A DNA stretch of 64,000 bases from Natrialba magadii ATCC 43099 (GTDB taxonomy: Archaea; Halobacteriota; Halobacteria; Halobacteriales; Natrialbaceae): positions 3,410,001 to 3,474,000 of the forward strand of contig NC_013922.1 in the NCBI RefSeq assembly GCF_000025625.1, given 5' to 3'. Position numbers and translations under genes: made by a program. Numbering within the stretch: the stretch's first letter is position 1; the number at the start of each line of letters is the position of its first letter. Of this stretch, positions 35,102-43,800 are shown piece by piece. The notes under the pieces are model-generated. The model worked only from the letters and a program-made list of their open reading frames with translations, did no database searches and had not been told where the DNA came from.

Positions 35102-35812
35102 ATGTACGAGGCCGTCCACGCCTACCCCGACGGAGACAGCACGGTCGCCAGACTCGCGAAAACGGCGGCTGAGTACGGGTTCGAAGGCGTGGTCGTACGC
35201 AACGACTCGAGTACCCGCGCGGAACTGGAATTCGATGCCGACGAGATCAGCGCGGCGTACGACGTCGACGTCGTCACAGGTGTCGAGATCGACGCCGACA
35301 ACGTCGAACAGGCAAGCGGTGCGGTCGGGAACTACCGAACTGATGAGACCATCGTCACGGTCTCGGGTGGCTCGCCGGTGATGAACCGCTTTGCCGTCGA
35401 GAACGAGAAGGTGGACGTGCTCGCTCATCCGATGACCGACAGCGGCGACGTGAATCACGTGCTCGCGAAGGCGGCCGCCGAGAACGGGGTCCGATTCGAG
35501 TTCGATCTCTCGGGTGTGCTCCGGACACATGGTGGCCGGCGAGTTCGAATCATCCAGTCGTTGCGGAAGTTAGAAGATATCATCGGCTACTACGACGCGC
35601 CCTACGTCGTGAGCGCGACGCCGCGCTCACACCTCGAACTGCGCGCACCCAGAGAACTGGCAGCGCTTGGCGACCAGATCGGCTTTTCGAAGTCATTTAT
35701 CGAGGACGGACTCGCCGAGTGGGGCCACCTTGCCGAGCGCAATCGTCGGATTCAGTCCGAGTCCTTCATTGAGCCGGGGGTCAAACGGGGCAGGTATGAA
35801 GAAAAGCATTGA
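35102..35812 (+). CDS. rnp3: RNase P protein component 3 (Rpp30/Rnp3)
   Basis: One of the archaeal protein subunits that activate RNase P RNA for 5' tRNA maturation. The 236-aa protein starts MYEAVHAYPDGDSTVARLAK and has a PHP-like TIM barrel with GFEGVVVRND, VDVVTGVEIDADNV, DVLAHPM and VRFEFDLSGVLRTHGGRRVR. It overlaps the next gene by 17 nt, indicating a co-transcribed unit rnp3-methyltransferase-rnp2-psmA, matching the conserved archaeal exosome/proteasome neighbourhood. Confidence 0.92.
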   Translation: MYEAVHAYPDGDSTVARLAKTAAEYGFEGVVVRNDSSTRAELEFDADEISAAYDVDVVTGVEIDADNVEQASGAVGNYRTDETIVTVSGGSPVMNRFAVENEKVDVLAHPMTDSGDVNHVLAKAAAENGVRFEFDLSGVLRTHGGRRVRIIQSLRKLEDIIGYYDAPYVVSATPRSHLELRAPRELAALGDQIGFSKSFIEDGLAEWGHLAERNRRIQSESFIEPGVKRGRYEEKH

Positions 35813-36425
35813 GGAACACGCCGCCCGCTTCGACGAGGCTGCAAGCGAGTACGACGACGACAGCTCCGAAGAGTACCGTGCGTGTGCGAATCTGGTAATC
35901 GAGCACGCAGCGCCTGACGCGGACGAGGTCGTCCTCGACCTCGGCACCGGAACTGGCGCAATCGCGCTCGCGCTTGCCCCCGACGCAGAACGCGTCGTCG
36001 GCCGCGACATCAGCGAGGGCATGATGGAGGAAGCAGCGTCCAAAGCGGCCGACCAGGGAATCGAGAACGTCGAATTCGATCGCGGGACGTTCCGCGAGCC
36101 CAAGTACGACGACGAGGTCGATGTCGTCACCTCCAACTTCGCGATGCACCACCTCTCGGACGAGGAAAAGCGCGAGGCTATTTCGGTCATCGGCGACCTC
36201 GGCCCGCAACGGTTCGTCCTCGGAGACCTGATGTTCTTCGATGAACCCAACCCCGACGCACCGTTCTACTCGCCCGAGGTCGACGATCCCGCGACCGTTG
36301 GCTTCCTCGCCGACGCGCTCACCGACGCCGGCTTCTCGTTGACGGCCGTCGAGCGCGTCCACGAACAGGTGGGCGTGCTGGTAGCCGAACGTGGCCATGG
36401 TCGTGACGAAACCGACGCCCAGTAA
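35796..36425 (+). CDS. Class I SAM-dependent methyltransferase
   Basis: The 209-aa protein begins MKKSIEEHAARFDEAASEYD and carries VLDLGTGTGAIALAL (SAM motif I), VVGRDISEGMMEEAA (motif II region) and VDVVTSNFAMHHLSDEEK (motif IV region), the usual Rossmann methyltransferase core. The start at 35796 lies inside rnp3 (17-nt overlap), and its codons look like those of the neighbours. Its presence between two RNase P protein genes suggests an RNA or tRNA substrate, but nothing in the sequence proves it. Confidence 0.88.
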   Translation: MKKSIEEHAARFDEAASEYDDDSSEEYRACANLVIEHAAPDADEVVLDLGTGTGAIALALAPDAERVVGRDISEGMMEEAASKAADQGIENVEFDRGTFREPKYDDEVDVVTSNFAMHHLSDEEKREAISVIGDLGPQRFVLGDLMFFDEPNPDAPFYSPEVDDPATVGFLADALTDAGFSLTAVERVHEQVGVLVAERGHGRDETDAQ

Positions 36426-36463
36426 CACTCCGAAGCCGTACTGAAACACCACTCCAAGCCGCA

Positions 36464-36976
36464 ATGAAACACCTTCCCAAACACCTCCGCCCGCGCTGGC
36501 GCTATCTGGCAGTTGAACTCGAGTGCTGGCCCGATGCCTCGATCGACCGGCGGGCGTTTCAGCGCGAGTGCTGGTACGCCGGCCAGAATCTGCTCGGCGA
36601 TCCGGGGGGTGCCCGCGCCGACCTCTCCGTGCTGCAGTTCGAGTTTGACTCGACGACAGGCATCGGTGAGGCGCTCGTCAAAGTCAGACACGGCTGGAGC
36701 GACGAGGCCCGGGCGGCGATCACCTGTATCGACGCCATCGGCGGTGAACCGGTCGGTGTGCGGGTCACTGGTATCAGTGGCACGATCCGTGCCGCTGAAG
36801 AAAAGTATTTAGGACGCCGCGGGCAAGATTCTGAAGAGAGACACGTCGTGTTCGGGAACGAGGAGCGAGTCGCCGTTGTGCGCGATGGATCTGTAGACGT
36901 GCGACTCGATGCGGCGTTCGCGGGGACGACAGACCTCGATTACGACGATTACGATTACGATTACGATTTAGCGTGA
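36464..36976 (+). CDS. rnp2: RNase P protein component 2 (Pop5/Rnp2) with Tyr-Asp tail
   Basis: The 170-aa protein begins MKHLPKHLRPRWRYLAVELE, the Pop5-family N-terminus, and has LSVLQFEFDSTTGIGEALVKV and GVRVTGISGTIRAAEEKYL of the RRM-like core. Pop5 pairs with Rpp30 on the RNase P catalytic domain. The C-terminus is extended by an Asp-Tyr repeat (36940-36970) encoded by GATTAC hexamers. The proteasome gene starts 4 nt after its stop. Confidence 0.92.
   Translation: MKHLPKHLRPRWRYLAVELECWPDASIDRRAFQRECWYAGQNLLGDPGGARADLSVLQFEFDSTTGIGEALVKVRHGWSDEARAAITCIDAIGGEPVGVRVTGISGTIRAAEEKYLGRRGQDSEERHVVFGNEERVAVVRDGSVDVRLDAAFAGTTDLDYDDYDYDYDLA
36940..36970. repeat. GATTAC hexamer array at rnp2 3' end
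   Basis: Four or five near-perfect in-frame units encode the Asp-Tyr tail of Rnp2, showing the array lies inside a core gene without breaking it. Confidence 0.85.
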
Positions 36977-36980
36977 TACT

Positions 36981-37736
36981 ATGCAGGGACAAGCCCAACA
37001 GCAGGCGTACGACCGAGGCATCACGATCTTCTCGCCCGACGGCCGACTCTACCAGGTGGAGTACGCCCGCGAGGCGGTCAAGCGTGGCACGGCGAGTATT
37101 GGCGTTCGAACCGACGACGGCGTTGTGCTGGCCGTCGACAAGCGCGTTCCCTCGCCGCTACTCGAGGACTCGAGTGTCGAGAAGATTCACAAGGCAGACG
37201 ACCACATCGGCATCGCGAGCGCCGGCCACGTTGCCGACGCGCGCCAGCTGATCGACTTCGCGCGCCGCCAGTCGCAGGTCAACCAGCTGCGTTACGGCGA
37301 GCCAATCGGCGTCGAGACGCTGACGAAGGAGGTCACAGACCACATCCAGCAGTACACCCAGGTCGGCGGTGCCCGTCCGTTCGGCGTCGCGCTGATCGTC
37401 GGCGGTGTCGAGAACGGCGAACCGCGCCTGTTCGAGACTGACCCATCCGGCACGCCGTACGAGTGGAAGGCCCTCGCTGTCGGTGCCGACCGCAGCGAAC
37501 TCCAGACCTACCTGGAGGAGAACTACGACGAGGAGGCTGATCTGGACGGCGGTATCCAGCTTGCCCTCGACGCACTCGCGTCGGTCAACGACGGCTCGCT
37601 GCTGCCAAGCGAGGTCGGACTCGCGACCATCGACGCCGAAAGCGAGAGTTTCGAGCAGTTCGAACAGGACCACATCGCGGACCACCTAGAAGAGAACGAC
37701 CTCCTCGACGACGGCGAGGAGGAGGCAGACGAGTAA
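36981..37736 (+). CDS. psmA: Proteasome alpha subunit
   Basis: Forms the outer rings of the 20S proteasome and gates substrate entry. The 251-aa protein starts MQGQAQQQAYDRGITIFSPDGRL, with the YDR gate motif, QVEYAREAVKRGTASIGV and HIGIASAGHVADARQLIDFA, and ends in an acidic tail (DDGEEEADE). It follows rnp2 by 4 nt, in the archaeal superoperon order. Confidence 0.97.
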   Translation: MQGQAQQQAYDRGITIFSPDGRLYQVEYAREAVKRGTASIGVRTDDGVVLAVDKRVPSPLLEDSSVEKIHKADDHIGIASAGHVADARQLIDFARRQSQVNQLRYGEPIGVETLTKEVTDHIQQYTQVGGARPFGVALIVGGVENGEPRLFETDPSGTPYEWKALAVGADRSELQTYLEENYDEEADLDGGIQLALDALASVNDGSLLPSEVGLATIDAESESFEQFEQDHIADHLEENDLLDDGEEEADE

Positions 37737-37957
37737 TCGAGATCACGACCAGGTCACGGTCACAGTCACCACAGCGAGTGACTGCACGTCCTCACGGACG
37801 GCGACTAACGACGATACGGAACGAACGGCGAACCGCGAACCGCACCACTTCTCGACCGGCCGTTTCGAACCCGACACTTCCACCCTGAGTCCCAACTTCG
37901 TGTTGCCGCCACCATCCCCAGTACAACGCTTGCCCAACAGCCCACCAGCAGGAAAAA

Positions 37958-37967
37958 CTCTTTTAGG
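37958..37967 (+). promoter_or_regulatory. TATA-like box of sbds
   Basis: CTCTTTTAGG is centred about 26 nt before the ATG at 37989, indicating a leaderless transcript. Confidence 0.55.
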
Positions 37968-37988
37968 CGGCCGACGGAACTCTCTGCT

Positions 37989-38714
37989 ATGATATCACTC
38001 GACGAGGCGGTGACAGCGCGGCTCGAATCACACGGGGCGCGCTTCGAAGTGTTGGTCGACCCCGACGCCGCGCTTGCCATGAAGCGCGACGAGTTTGACG
38101 GCGAACTGGAAGAAGTCATCGCCGCGGAGGACGTCTTCGAGAACGCCTCCCGTGGCGACCGCCCCGCCGAGGACGATCTCGAGACGGTCTTCGATACGAC
38201 GGACCCACTCGAGATCATTCCCGAGGTCGTCAAAGAAGGGGAGATCCAGATCACGGCCGAACAGCGCCGCGAGATGCAAGAGCAGAAGCGCAAACAGCTG
38301 ATCAACACCATCGCGCGCAACGCGGTCAACCCGCAGATGGACAACGCGCCCCACCCGCCAGAGCGAATCGAGAACGCACTCGAGGAGGCGGGCTTTACGG
38401 TCGACCCGATGGAGACGGTCGAGTCCCAGGTCGACGACGCGCTCGACGACCTTCGACCGGTGATCCCGATCCGATTCGAGGAAGTGACGATCGCGGTCCA
38501 GATTCCGGCGGAGTACGCGGGCAGTGCGCAGGCGCAGGTTCGCCAGTTCGGTGACTTAGAACGCGAGGAGTGGCAGCCCGACGGCTCGTGGATCGGCGTG
38601 GTCACGTTCCCAGCAGGGATGCAAAACGAGTTCTACGACGTCGTCAACGAGCACTCGAGTGGGAAGGCAGAGACGGAGTTGGTCAAGGACAAGGACGACC
38701 TGCAGACGCGGTGA
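37989..38714 (+). CDS. SBDS-family ribosome assembly factor
   Basis: The 241-aa protein begins [20 protein letters not shown] and has the three SBDS domains: the N-terminal FYSH fold with [20 protein letters not shown], the middle [25 protein letters not shown] region, and a C-terminal ferredoxin-like domain. It helps release the anti-association factor from the large subunit. A TATA-like box 26 nt upstream supports a leaderless start. It lies beside the proteasome gene, as in other archaea. Confidence 0.95.
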   Translation: MISLDEAVTARLESHGARFEVLVDPDAALAMKRDEFDGELEEVIAAEDVFENASRGDRPAEDDLETVFDTTDPLEIIPEVVKEGEIQITAEQRREMQEQKRKQLINTIARNAVNPQMDNAPHPPERIENALEEAGFTVDPMETVESQVDDALDDLRPVIPIRFEEVTIAVQIPAEYAGSAQAQVRQFGDLEREEWQPDGSWIGVVTFPAGMQNEFYDVVNEHSSGKAETELVKDKDDLQTR

Positions 38715-38794
38715 ACTGACAGAATACACTCATCTGTTGCAGGGCGGAGGAGTGTGCGAAACCGTAATCACGCTTTCCGTTTGACACTCAACTA

Positions 38795-38998
38795 CTGAGT
38801 CTGTGGTCTCTCGATAGCTTACTCGGTGGCGTTGTCAGAGCGGTCGCAGCGGTGGTCGTCCTTCTGTTTCTCTGGTTCTATTTCTCGTCGCATACACCGC
38901 TGTTCTACCTGCTTGGCGGGATCGTTGCAGGATTCGTCCTGCCGTACGTCGCCATTGCCATCCATCATACCTGGATGCGGCCGCACGAACCTCAGTAG
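38795..38998 (+). CDS. Small two-helix membrane protein without an ATG, GTG or TTG start
   Basis: The frame open from 38768 to a TAG at 38998 encodes a clear two-helix protein (AVAAVVVLLFLWFYF and PLFYLLGGIVAGFVLPYVAI) ending HHTWMRPHEPQ. Its codons and hydrophobic pattern look real. There is no ATG, GTG or TTG in frame before the helices; the best candidates are CTG at 38795 (LSLWSLDSLLGG) or 38801. The normal start may have mutated from ATG, or the gene may use CTG. Alternatively it is a fragment of a decayed gene. Function unknown. Confidence 0.5.
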   Translation: MSLWSLDSLLGGVVRAVAAVVVLLFLWFYFSSHTPLFYLLGGIVAGFVLPYVAIAIHHTWMRPHEPQ

Positions 38999-39241
38999 AC
39001 GCACAAACATAGACTGTGCTACTGGGACATCCGTGCTCGCCCCTGGTTGGTACTCAGTAGTCACTGAGGTGAGAGAGGGAAACAAATAGGAGAGAAGGAC
39101 TCTACTGAAATCCTCAATTGGTGATAGATTTCGCGCATCGTGCTGGATATGGAGGATCTATGCAGCACGGTAGCTCACTACTTCCCCCTCGAACCGTTGA
39201 ACCACCCGCTCCTTAGATTTTGATGTAACCGAAACGTAATA

Positions 39242-39655
39242 TCAGCATCTAATATCGGCTGATTGTGCAAGTTGAGTGCGGTCACCATCGTCAAGCCGAT
39301 AATAAAAGGACGTATGGAGGCAATAATCCTCGTCAATGTTATCCACTCCAAGGAACTCAACATCAGCTGCGAAGTCGTCAACAGCACCATGTAACGCTAC
39401 TGGTGATGAATCCTCAGGTGGCGTCATCACAACCGATTTGGCGGTTTCTGTATCGACAGAATACGACTCCCATTCCATGATTTCGCTTTCGAGTTCAAGA
39501 GCGAGGTGAAACGTGTGAGGTTCGCCATTTCCGTTGTGAAGCTCAACTTGGACTTCCTGAAGTGATCCAGATGTTCTGAATGTATCCAGACAACCAGCGA
39601 GCGTCGAACTCAGAAGGGGTCCGGCTGTGAGGAGTGCTTCACGTCGGGAGGGCAT
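39242..39655 (-). CDS. Small Tat lipoprotein
   Basis: The 137-aa protein starts MPSRREALLTAGPLLSSTLAGC: a twin-Arg motif and a lipobox ending in Cys22, so it is probably exported by Tat and lipidated. The mature part has a beta-rich pattern (QEVQVELHNGNGEPHTFHLA) like haloarchaeal small exported lipoproteins. The DNA is less GC-rich than the neighbours, so it may be a recent arrival. Function unknown. Confidence 0.65.
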   Translation of the reverse strand: MPSRREALLTAGPLLSSTLAGCLDTFRTSGSLQEVQVELHNGNGEPHTFHLALELESEIMEWESYSVDTETAKSVVMTPPEDSSPVALHGAVDDFAADVEFLGVDNIDEDYCLHTSFYYRLDDGDRTQLAQSADIRC

Positions 39656-39860
39656 AGTATGAACTATCAATTCGACTGAGTAAACTATTACGTCTCACGA
39701 GGGACCCGAGCTGCGCGATCTAACTGCCACTCGGTGAACGGCCATCTCATGCCACATTTGTGCTGTATTCAGCACGCAGTTCACATCAGCACTGAAGGAT
39801 TTCAACAGAGCCGAGAGAATCGAACGAGGGCGATACATTGTATCGACTCGTCCTAATCGC

Positions 39861-40211
39861 CTATGCTCGGTGGTAGCCAATCAGAAACCCACTCGTGAAG
39901 CCGACTGCGATCGACCCAACCGAGAGCAGCGACTCCAGCCAGTGGACGTCCATCCCGGCCTGGTGGGTCTCAGCCGCTCCCTCGCTCGTCGACACGAGCC
40001 CCGCCGAGAGCCGATCCCAGTCGACGATGAGAATCTCCTGGGACTGGAGATAGCGAACCACCATCAGTTGCACACCAAAGATAATCGCGAGCACCTTCGC
40101 GATTCGTTTGGTCGCAAAACCGAGTAGGCCGCCGAGAATCGCGCCGGCGAGGAACTCGAGTGCGAGCATCGTGGGATCGACAGAGACCATCATCGCGAGC
40201 ATTCGTAGCAC
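39861..40211 (-). CDS. FUN14-family membrane protein
   Basis: The 116-aa protein has the FUN14 pattern: LEFLAGAILGGLLGFATKRIAK, AIIFGVQLMVVRYLQSQEIL and a C-terminal SLLSVGSIAVGFTSGFLIGY, giving three helices. FUN14 relatives are found in mitochondria and across prokaryotes; their role in archaea is unknown. Several close Met codons at the N-terminus leave the exact start uncertain. Confidence 0.8.
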   Translation of the reverse strand: MLRMLAMMVSVDPTMLALEFLAGAILGGLLGFATKRIAKVLAIIFGVQLMVVRYLQSQEILIVDWDRLSAGLVSTSEGAAETHQAGMDVHWLESLLSVGSIAVGFTSGFLIGYHRA

Positions 40212-40781
40212 CGATAATGACTGTTGTGATCGAGTGAGTGTGTTGTGGGGTGATTGATCCGGCGTGGCGGGTTGGGTGTGGGAGTGTAAGTATGATGGGG
40301 TGGGCGTGGTGGATTGAGCGTGGTGGTGTGAATGCGATGGATTCGGCGTGGTGGATTGGACGCGTCGGAGTCAAGTGGTCGACCGAATACAGCAGGTGAT
40401 CGGTGTGTGACCCGAGAGATCAGTGGGGCGAGCACGGGATTCAAGGCGCTTGGAACCGTACGCGCGAGTATGGCTGTGGATCGTCTAACGGAGGTGGCGG
40501 ACCGGCACGACGAGCGTGGTTGATCGCGTCCCAACGGCGTTGCGAGGGCGACGACGCGGGGAACCACCACGAGCGCCGCGGCGGCATCGTCCGTTCTCTC
40601 CGCAGTTACACGAACATGATATAGTACGCAGGCAGCCACGCGCGACCAGTCGCGTCTCTGCAGCACTTCCGCTCGCAGCCACGATAGAGCGACTTCTCTT
40701 CGAACCCGAATCCGAACCCGAACCCGAACCCGAATCCGAACCCGAATCCGAACCCGAAACAGAACCCCCACTCAAATCCGC
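40212..40781. other. Intergenic region rich in short degenerate repeats
   Basis: No gene is supported. It contains a degenerate GGCGTGGTGGATT-type repetition (about 40260-40360) and, immediately before hflX, a GAACCC hexamer array (40703-40760). Confidence 0.5.
40703..40760. repeat. GAACCC / GAATCC hexamer array upstream of hflX
   Basis: About nine units, ending about 20 nt before the hflX ATG, so it must lie in the promoter or leader of that gene. Confidence 0.93.
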
Positions 40782-42083
40782 ATGAGAGCAATCATCGCAA
40801 AGCGCGTCGACTCCGGAACGCCAGATACGACCGAGATCTCCGACCTCGCAGCCGCAGCAGGGTACACCGTCGCCGGCGAGGTTACCCAGTCCCGCCGGGC
40901 TGATCCGGCACTCCAGCTCGGCGAGGGGAAAGCCGAGGAGCTCGCCGAGGTCGTCGAAGCGACCGAGGCCACGACCGTCATCTTCGACAATCGGCTCGGA
41001 CCCTACCAGACATACAACCTCGGCCAACTGCTCCCCGAGGGTGTCGAAGTCATCGACCGGTTCACACTGATCCTCGAAATATTCGGCCAGCGTGCCCAGA
41101 CCCGAAAGGCACAGCTACAGGTCGAACTCGCCGAACTGCGCTACGAACTCCCGCGTGCCGAGGCCAAGACCAGCCTCGCAAAGCGCGACGAGCACCCCGG
41201 CTTCATGGGCCTGGGCGAGTACGACGAGAGCCGCGAACAGGACATCAAAAACCAGATCAGCCGGATCAACGACGAACTCGAGCGCATCGAGCAGACCGAG
41301 GAGCACCGCCGAGAGCGCCGGCGTGATTCCGGCTTCGATCTGGTCGCGCTCGCGGGCTACACGAACGCCGGCAAGTCGACGCTGCTGCGTCGCCTCTCGG
41401 AGGATCTCGACGTCGACGAGAACGAGGACCTCCATCAGGATCTCGACGCGACCGCCGAATCCCAGGACAAACTGTTCACCACGCTCGGGACGACGACCCG
41501 ACGCGCCGCCATCGAACCGCGTGACGTGCTCGTGACCGACACTGTCGGCTTCATCAGCGACCTCCCACACTGGCTGGTCGAATCGTTCAAGTCGACACTC
41601 GACTCCGTCTACCGCGCCGACCTCGTCCTCCTCGTCGTCGACGTGAGCGAAGACGTGGACGACATCCACGAGAAACTCGTCACCAGTCACGACACCCTCT
41701 ACGAGCGCAACGAGGCTCCGATCGTCACCGTGCTCAACAAGATCGACGCCGTCGACGAGGCGGAACTCGAGGAGAAGCGCGAGGCACTCTCGGCACTCGC
41801 GCCGAACCCGGTCACTGTTAGCGCGCAGGAGGGGCAAAACATCGACGCGCTGCTCGATCGGATCGACGACGAACTGCCCGACTGGGAGGAAGAGCGACTC
41901 ATGCTCCCGATGACGGACGAGACGATGAGCGTGGTTTCGTGGATTCACGACAACGCCCACGTCGACGACGTGACCTACGGCGACGAGGACGTACTGGTCT
42001 CCTTCGAGGCCCGTCCGGCAGTTATCTCGCAGGCTCGCACGCGTGCGAGCGAGTTACAGGCGACTGTGGCGGACTCGGCCTGA
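40782..42083 (+). CDS. hflX: GTPase HflX
   Basis: Ribosome-associated GTPase that splits stalled ribosomes in bacteria. The 433-aa protein begins MRAIIAKRVDSGTPDTTEIS and has the HflX N-terminal domain (VIFDNRLGPYQTYNL, DRFTLILEIFGQRAQTRKAQLQVELA), a coiled-coil linker, and a G domain with GYTNAGKSTLL, TDTVGFISDLPHWLVESFKST and NKIDAVD. The length is typical. Confidence 0.95.
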   Translation: MRAIIAKRVDSGTPDTTEISDLAAAAGYTVAGEVTQSRRADPALQLGEGKAEELAEVVEATEATTVIFDNRLGPYQTYNLGQLLPEGVEVIDRFTLILEIFGQRAQTRKAQLQVELAELRYELPRAEAKTSLAKRDEHPGFMGLGEYDESREQDIKNQISRINDELERIEQTEEHRRERRRDSGFDLVALAGYTNAGKSTLLRRLSEDLDVDENEDLHQDLDATAESQDKLFTTLGTTTRRAAIEPRDVLVTDTVGFISDLPHWLVESFKSTLDSVYRADLVLLVVDVSEDVDDIHEKLVTSHDTLYERNEAPIVTVLNKIDAVDEAELEEKREALSALAPNPVTVSAQEGQNIDALLDRIDDELPDWEEERLMLPMTDETMSVVSWIHDNAHVDDVTYGDEDVLVSFEARPAVISQARTRASELQATVADSA

Positions 42084-42171
42084 CGCTCTGGTGTCGGCGA
42101 CCAATGTTGCTCTTACTGGTTCGCCTCTGGTAGTAGACCGGTCAATCGGTGGTTTGGCGGGCCAACGGACA

Positions 42172-42219
42172 GACGAACCGATGAACCGACGAACCCGCGA
42201 ACCGGCGAACCGATGAACC
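42172..42219. repeat. 8-bp tandem repeat, six copies
   Basis: Units of GACGAACC / GATGAACC / CGCGAACC type at 8-bp spacing, 70 bp before the thiolase gene. The period is not a multiple of three, and the array is non-coding. Confidence 0.9.
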
Positions 42220-42289
42220 GACGACTGCAGGAGAGACCCCAGGACCACTGACCCCATCTTATAAAACACAGACCTGTGTGCAGTAGGAT

Positions 42290-43444
42290 ATGGAACGTGT
42301 TGCTGTAATCGGCTCGTCGATGACCCAGTTCGGGCAACGAGACGGGTGGATTCTGGACCTCCTCGCGGAGGCCGGCCTCGCCTGTCTCGACGACGCGGGC
42401 GTCGACGCAGCCGACGTCGACCACCTCTACGTCTCGAACATGGCAAGCGGCGAGTTCGAGGGCCAGACCGGCATCATGAACGCGCTGGCCCAGGACATCG
42501 ACGCGACGCCAGCGTACACCCAGCGAATCGACCAGACGAGTTCGAGCGGCGGTGCGGGCATCTACGCCGCCTGGCAGTCCATCGCCAGCGGTGCAAGCGA
42601 CATGACGCTGCTCGTCGGCGGCGAAAAGATGACCCACCGGACGACCGGCGAGTCGACCGACGTGATCGCCTCGCTGACCCATCCCGTCGAGTACAAACAG
42701 GGCGTGACGCTGCCCTCCTTCGCGGGCCTGACCGCACGCCACTATCTGGAGCGCTTCGACGCACCCCGCGAGAGCCTCGCGAAGGTCGCCGTCAAGAACC
42801 ACGCAAACGGCGTCCACAACCCCCATGCCCAGTTTCAGAAGGAAGTCGATCTCGAGACGGTACTCGAGTCCCCCATCGTCGCCGACCCGCTTCGGCTGTA
42901 CGACTTCTGTCCGATTACGGACGGCTCGGCGGCGCTCATGCTCTGTCCAGAGTCGGTGGCACAGGAGTATACGGACGACTACGTCGTCATCTCGGGCATC
43001 GACGGCGCGACGGACACCCACGTCGTCCACGAACGCGAGGATCCGACGATCATGGGCGGCGTCGTCGAGAGCGGTGAGAGAGCCTACGAAATGAGCGGCC
43101 GCGACCCCGACGATATCGACGTCGCCGAACTCCACGATATGTTCACCATACTCGAGTTCCTCCAGATGGAGGGACTCGGCTTCGCCGAGCACGGCGAGGC
43201 CTGGAAGCTGGTCGAGGAGGGAGAAACAGAACGGGATGGCGAACTGCCGATCAACACCTCGGGCGGGCTCAAATCGAAGGGGCATCCGCTGGGGGCGAGC
43301 GGCGTTGCACAGGGCGTCGAGATTTACGAACAGCTCATGGGCGAAGCCGGCGACCGGCAGGTGGAGGCCGAGGTTGGCCTCTGCTGTAACGTCGGCGGGT
43401 TTGGTAACTGTGTGATTACGACCATCATGGAGGCAGCACAATGA
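42290..43444 (+). CDS. Thiolase-family protein lacking the nucleophilic Cys
   Basis: The 384-aa protein begins MERVAVIGSSMTQFGQ and has thiolase topology: IDQTSSSGGAGIYAAW where the active Cys loop should be, then PIVADPLRLYDFCPITDGSAA, GGLKSKGHPLGASGVAQ (the GHP motif) and CCNVGGFGNC. The site normally occupied by the acylated Cys reads Ser84 (TSSSGG instead of a CxSGG pattern). Without it, the usual Claisen chemistry is not expected. It may bind acyl-CoA, or be a partner subunit of the downstream OB-fold protein, as in archaeal thiolase-DUF35 complexes. Start and length fit the family. Confidence 0.87.
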   Translation: MERVAVIGSSMTQFGQRDGWILDLLAEAGLACLDDAGVDAADVDHLYVSNMASGEFEGQTGIMNALAQDIDATPAYTQRIDQTSSSGGAGIYAAWQSIASGASDMTLLVGGEKMTHRTTGESTDVIASLTHPVEYKQGVTLPSFAGLTARHYLERFDAPRESLAKVAVKNHANGVHNPHAQFQKEVDLETVLESPIVADPLRLYDFCPITDGSAALMLCPESVAQEYTDDYVVISGIDGATDTHVVHEREDPTIMGGVVESGERAYEMSGRDPDDIDVAELHDMFTILEFLQMEGLGFAEHGEAWKLVEEGETERDGELPINTSGGLKSKGHPLGASGVAQGVEIYEQLMGEAGDRQVEAEVGLCCNVGGFGNCVITTIMEAAQ

Positions 43445-43800
43445 CGATGGAAGCAATGCGGTACGAGGACGGCACGATCAGCTACCCCGGCCATCCGCGC
43501 GGGCCGGGTGGAACGGAGCCGGTCGAGACGGTCGATCTGAGTGAGTACACCGCAGAGGTGATTACCTGGACGACCTCGATGGCGACCCCGCCAGGTGTCC
43601 GTGAGCCGAACCATCTCGCAATCGTCGAGTTCGACGTCGATGGCGAGAGTGTCCGTGCGCTGGGCCAGCTTACGACTGGTGACGTCGAGACGGGTGACGA
43701 GGTCCAGCCCGTTCACGTCGACGAGTTGCGCGAGCCAGGAGCCGGAATCCGAGAGCCTGAGAGTCAGGAGTGGGACGGCTACCGGTTCGATCCGGTCTGA
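43441..43800 (+). CDS. OB-fold (DUF35-like) partner of the thiolase, without zinc ribbon
   Basis: The 119-aa protein overlaps the thiolase stop (ATGA) and has an OB-fold pattern: YTAEVITWTTS, HLAIVEFDVDGESVRALGQL, ETGDEVQPVHVDEL. It resembles the acyl-CoA-binding OB domain of DUF35 proteins, which normally carry an N-terminal zinc ribbon; here there is no cysteine at all. It very probably forms a complex with the upstream thiolase-like protein and may shape the acyl-CoA site. Confidence 0.82.
   Translation: MTMEAMRYEDGTISYPGHPRGPGGTEPVETVDLSEYTAEVITWTTSMATPPGVREPNHLAIVEFDVDGESVRALGQLTTGDVETGDEVQPVHVDELREPGAGIREPESQEWDGYRFDPV

Noticed and set aside
39695-39880. Possible transposase remnant on the minus strand (AQMWHEMAVHRVAV)
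   Set aside because: A faint resemblance to transposase C-termini, but the frame is too short and no inverted repeats are visible.
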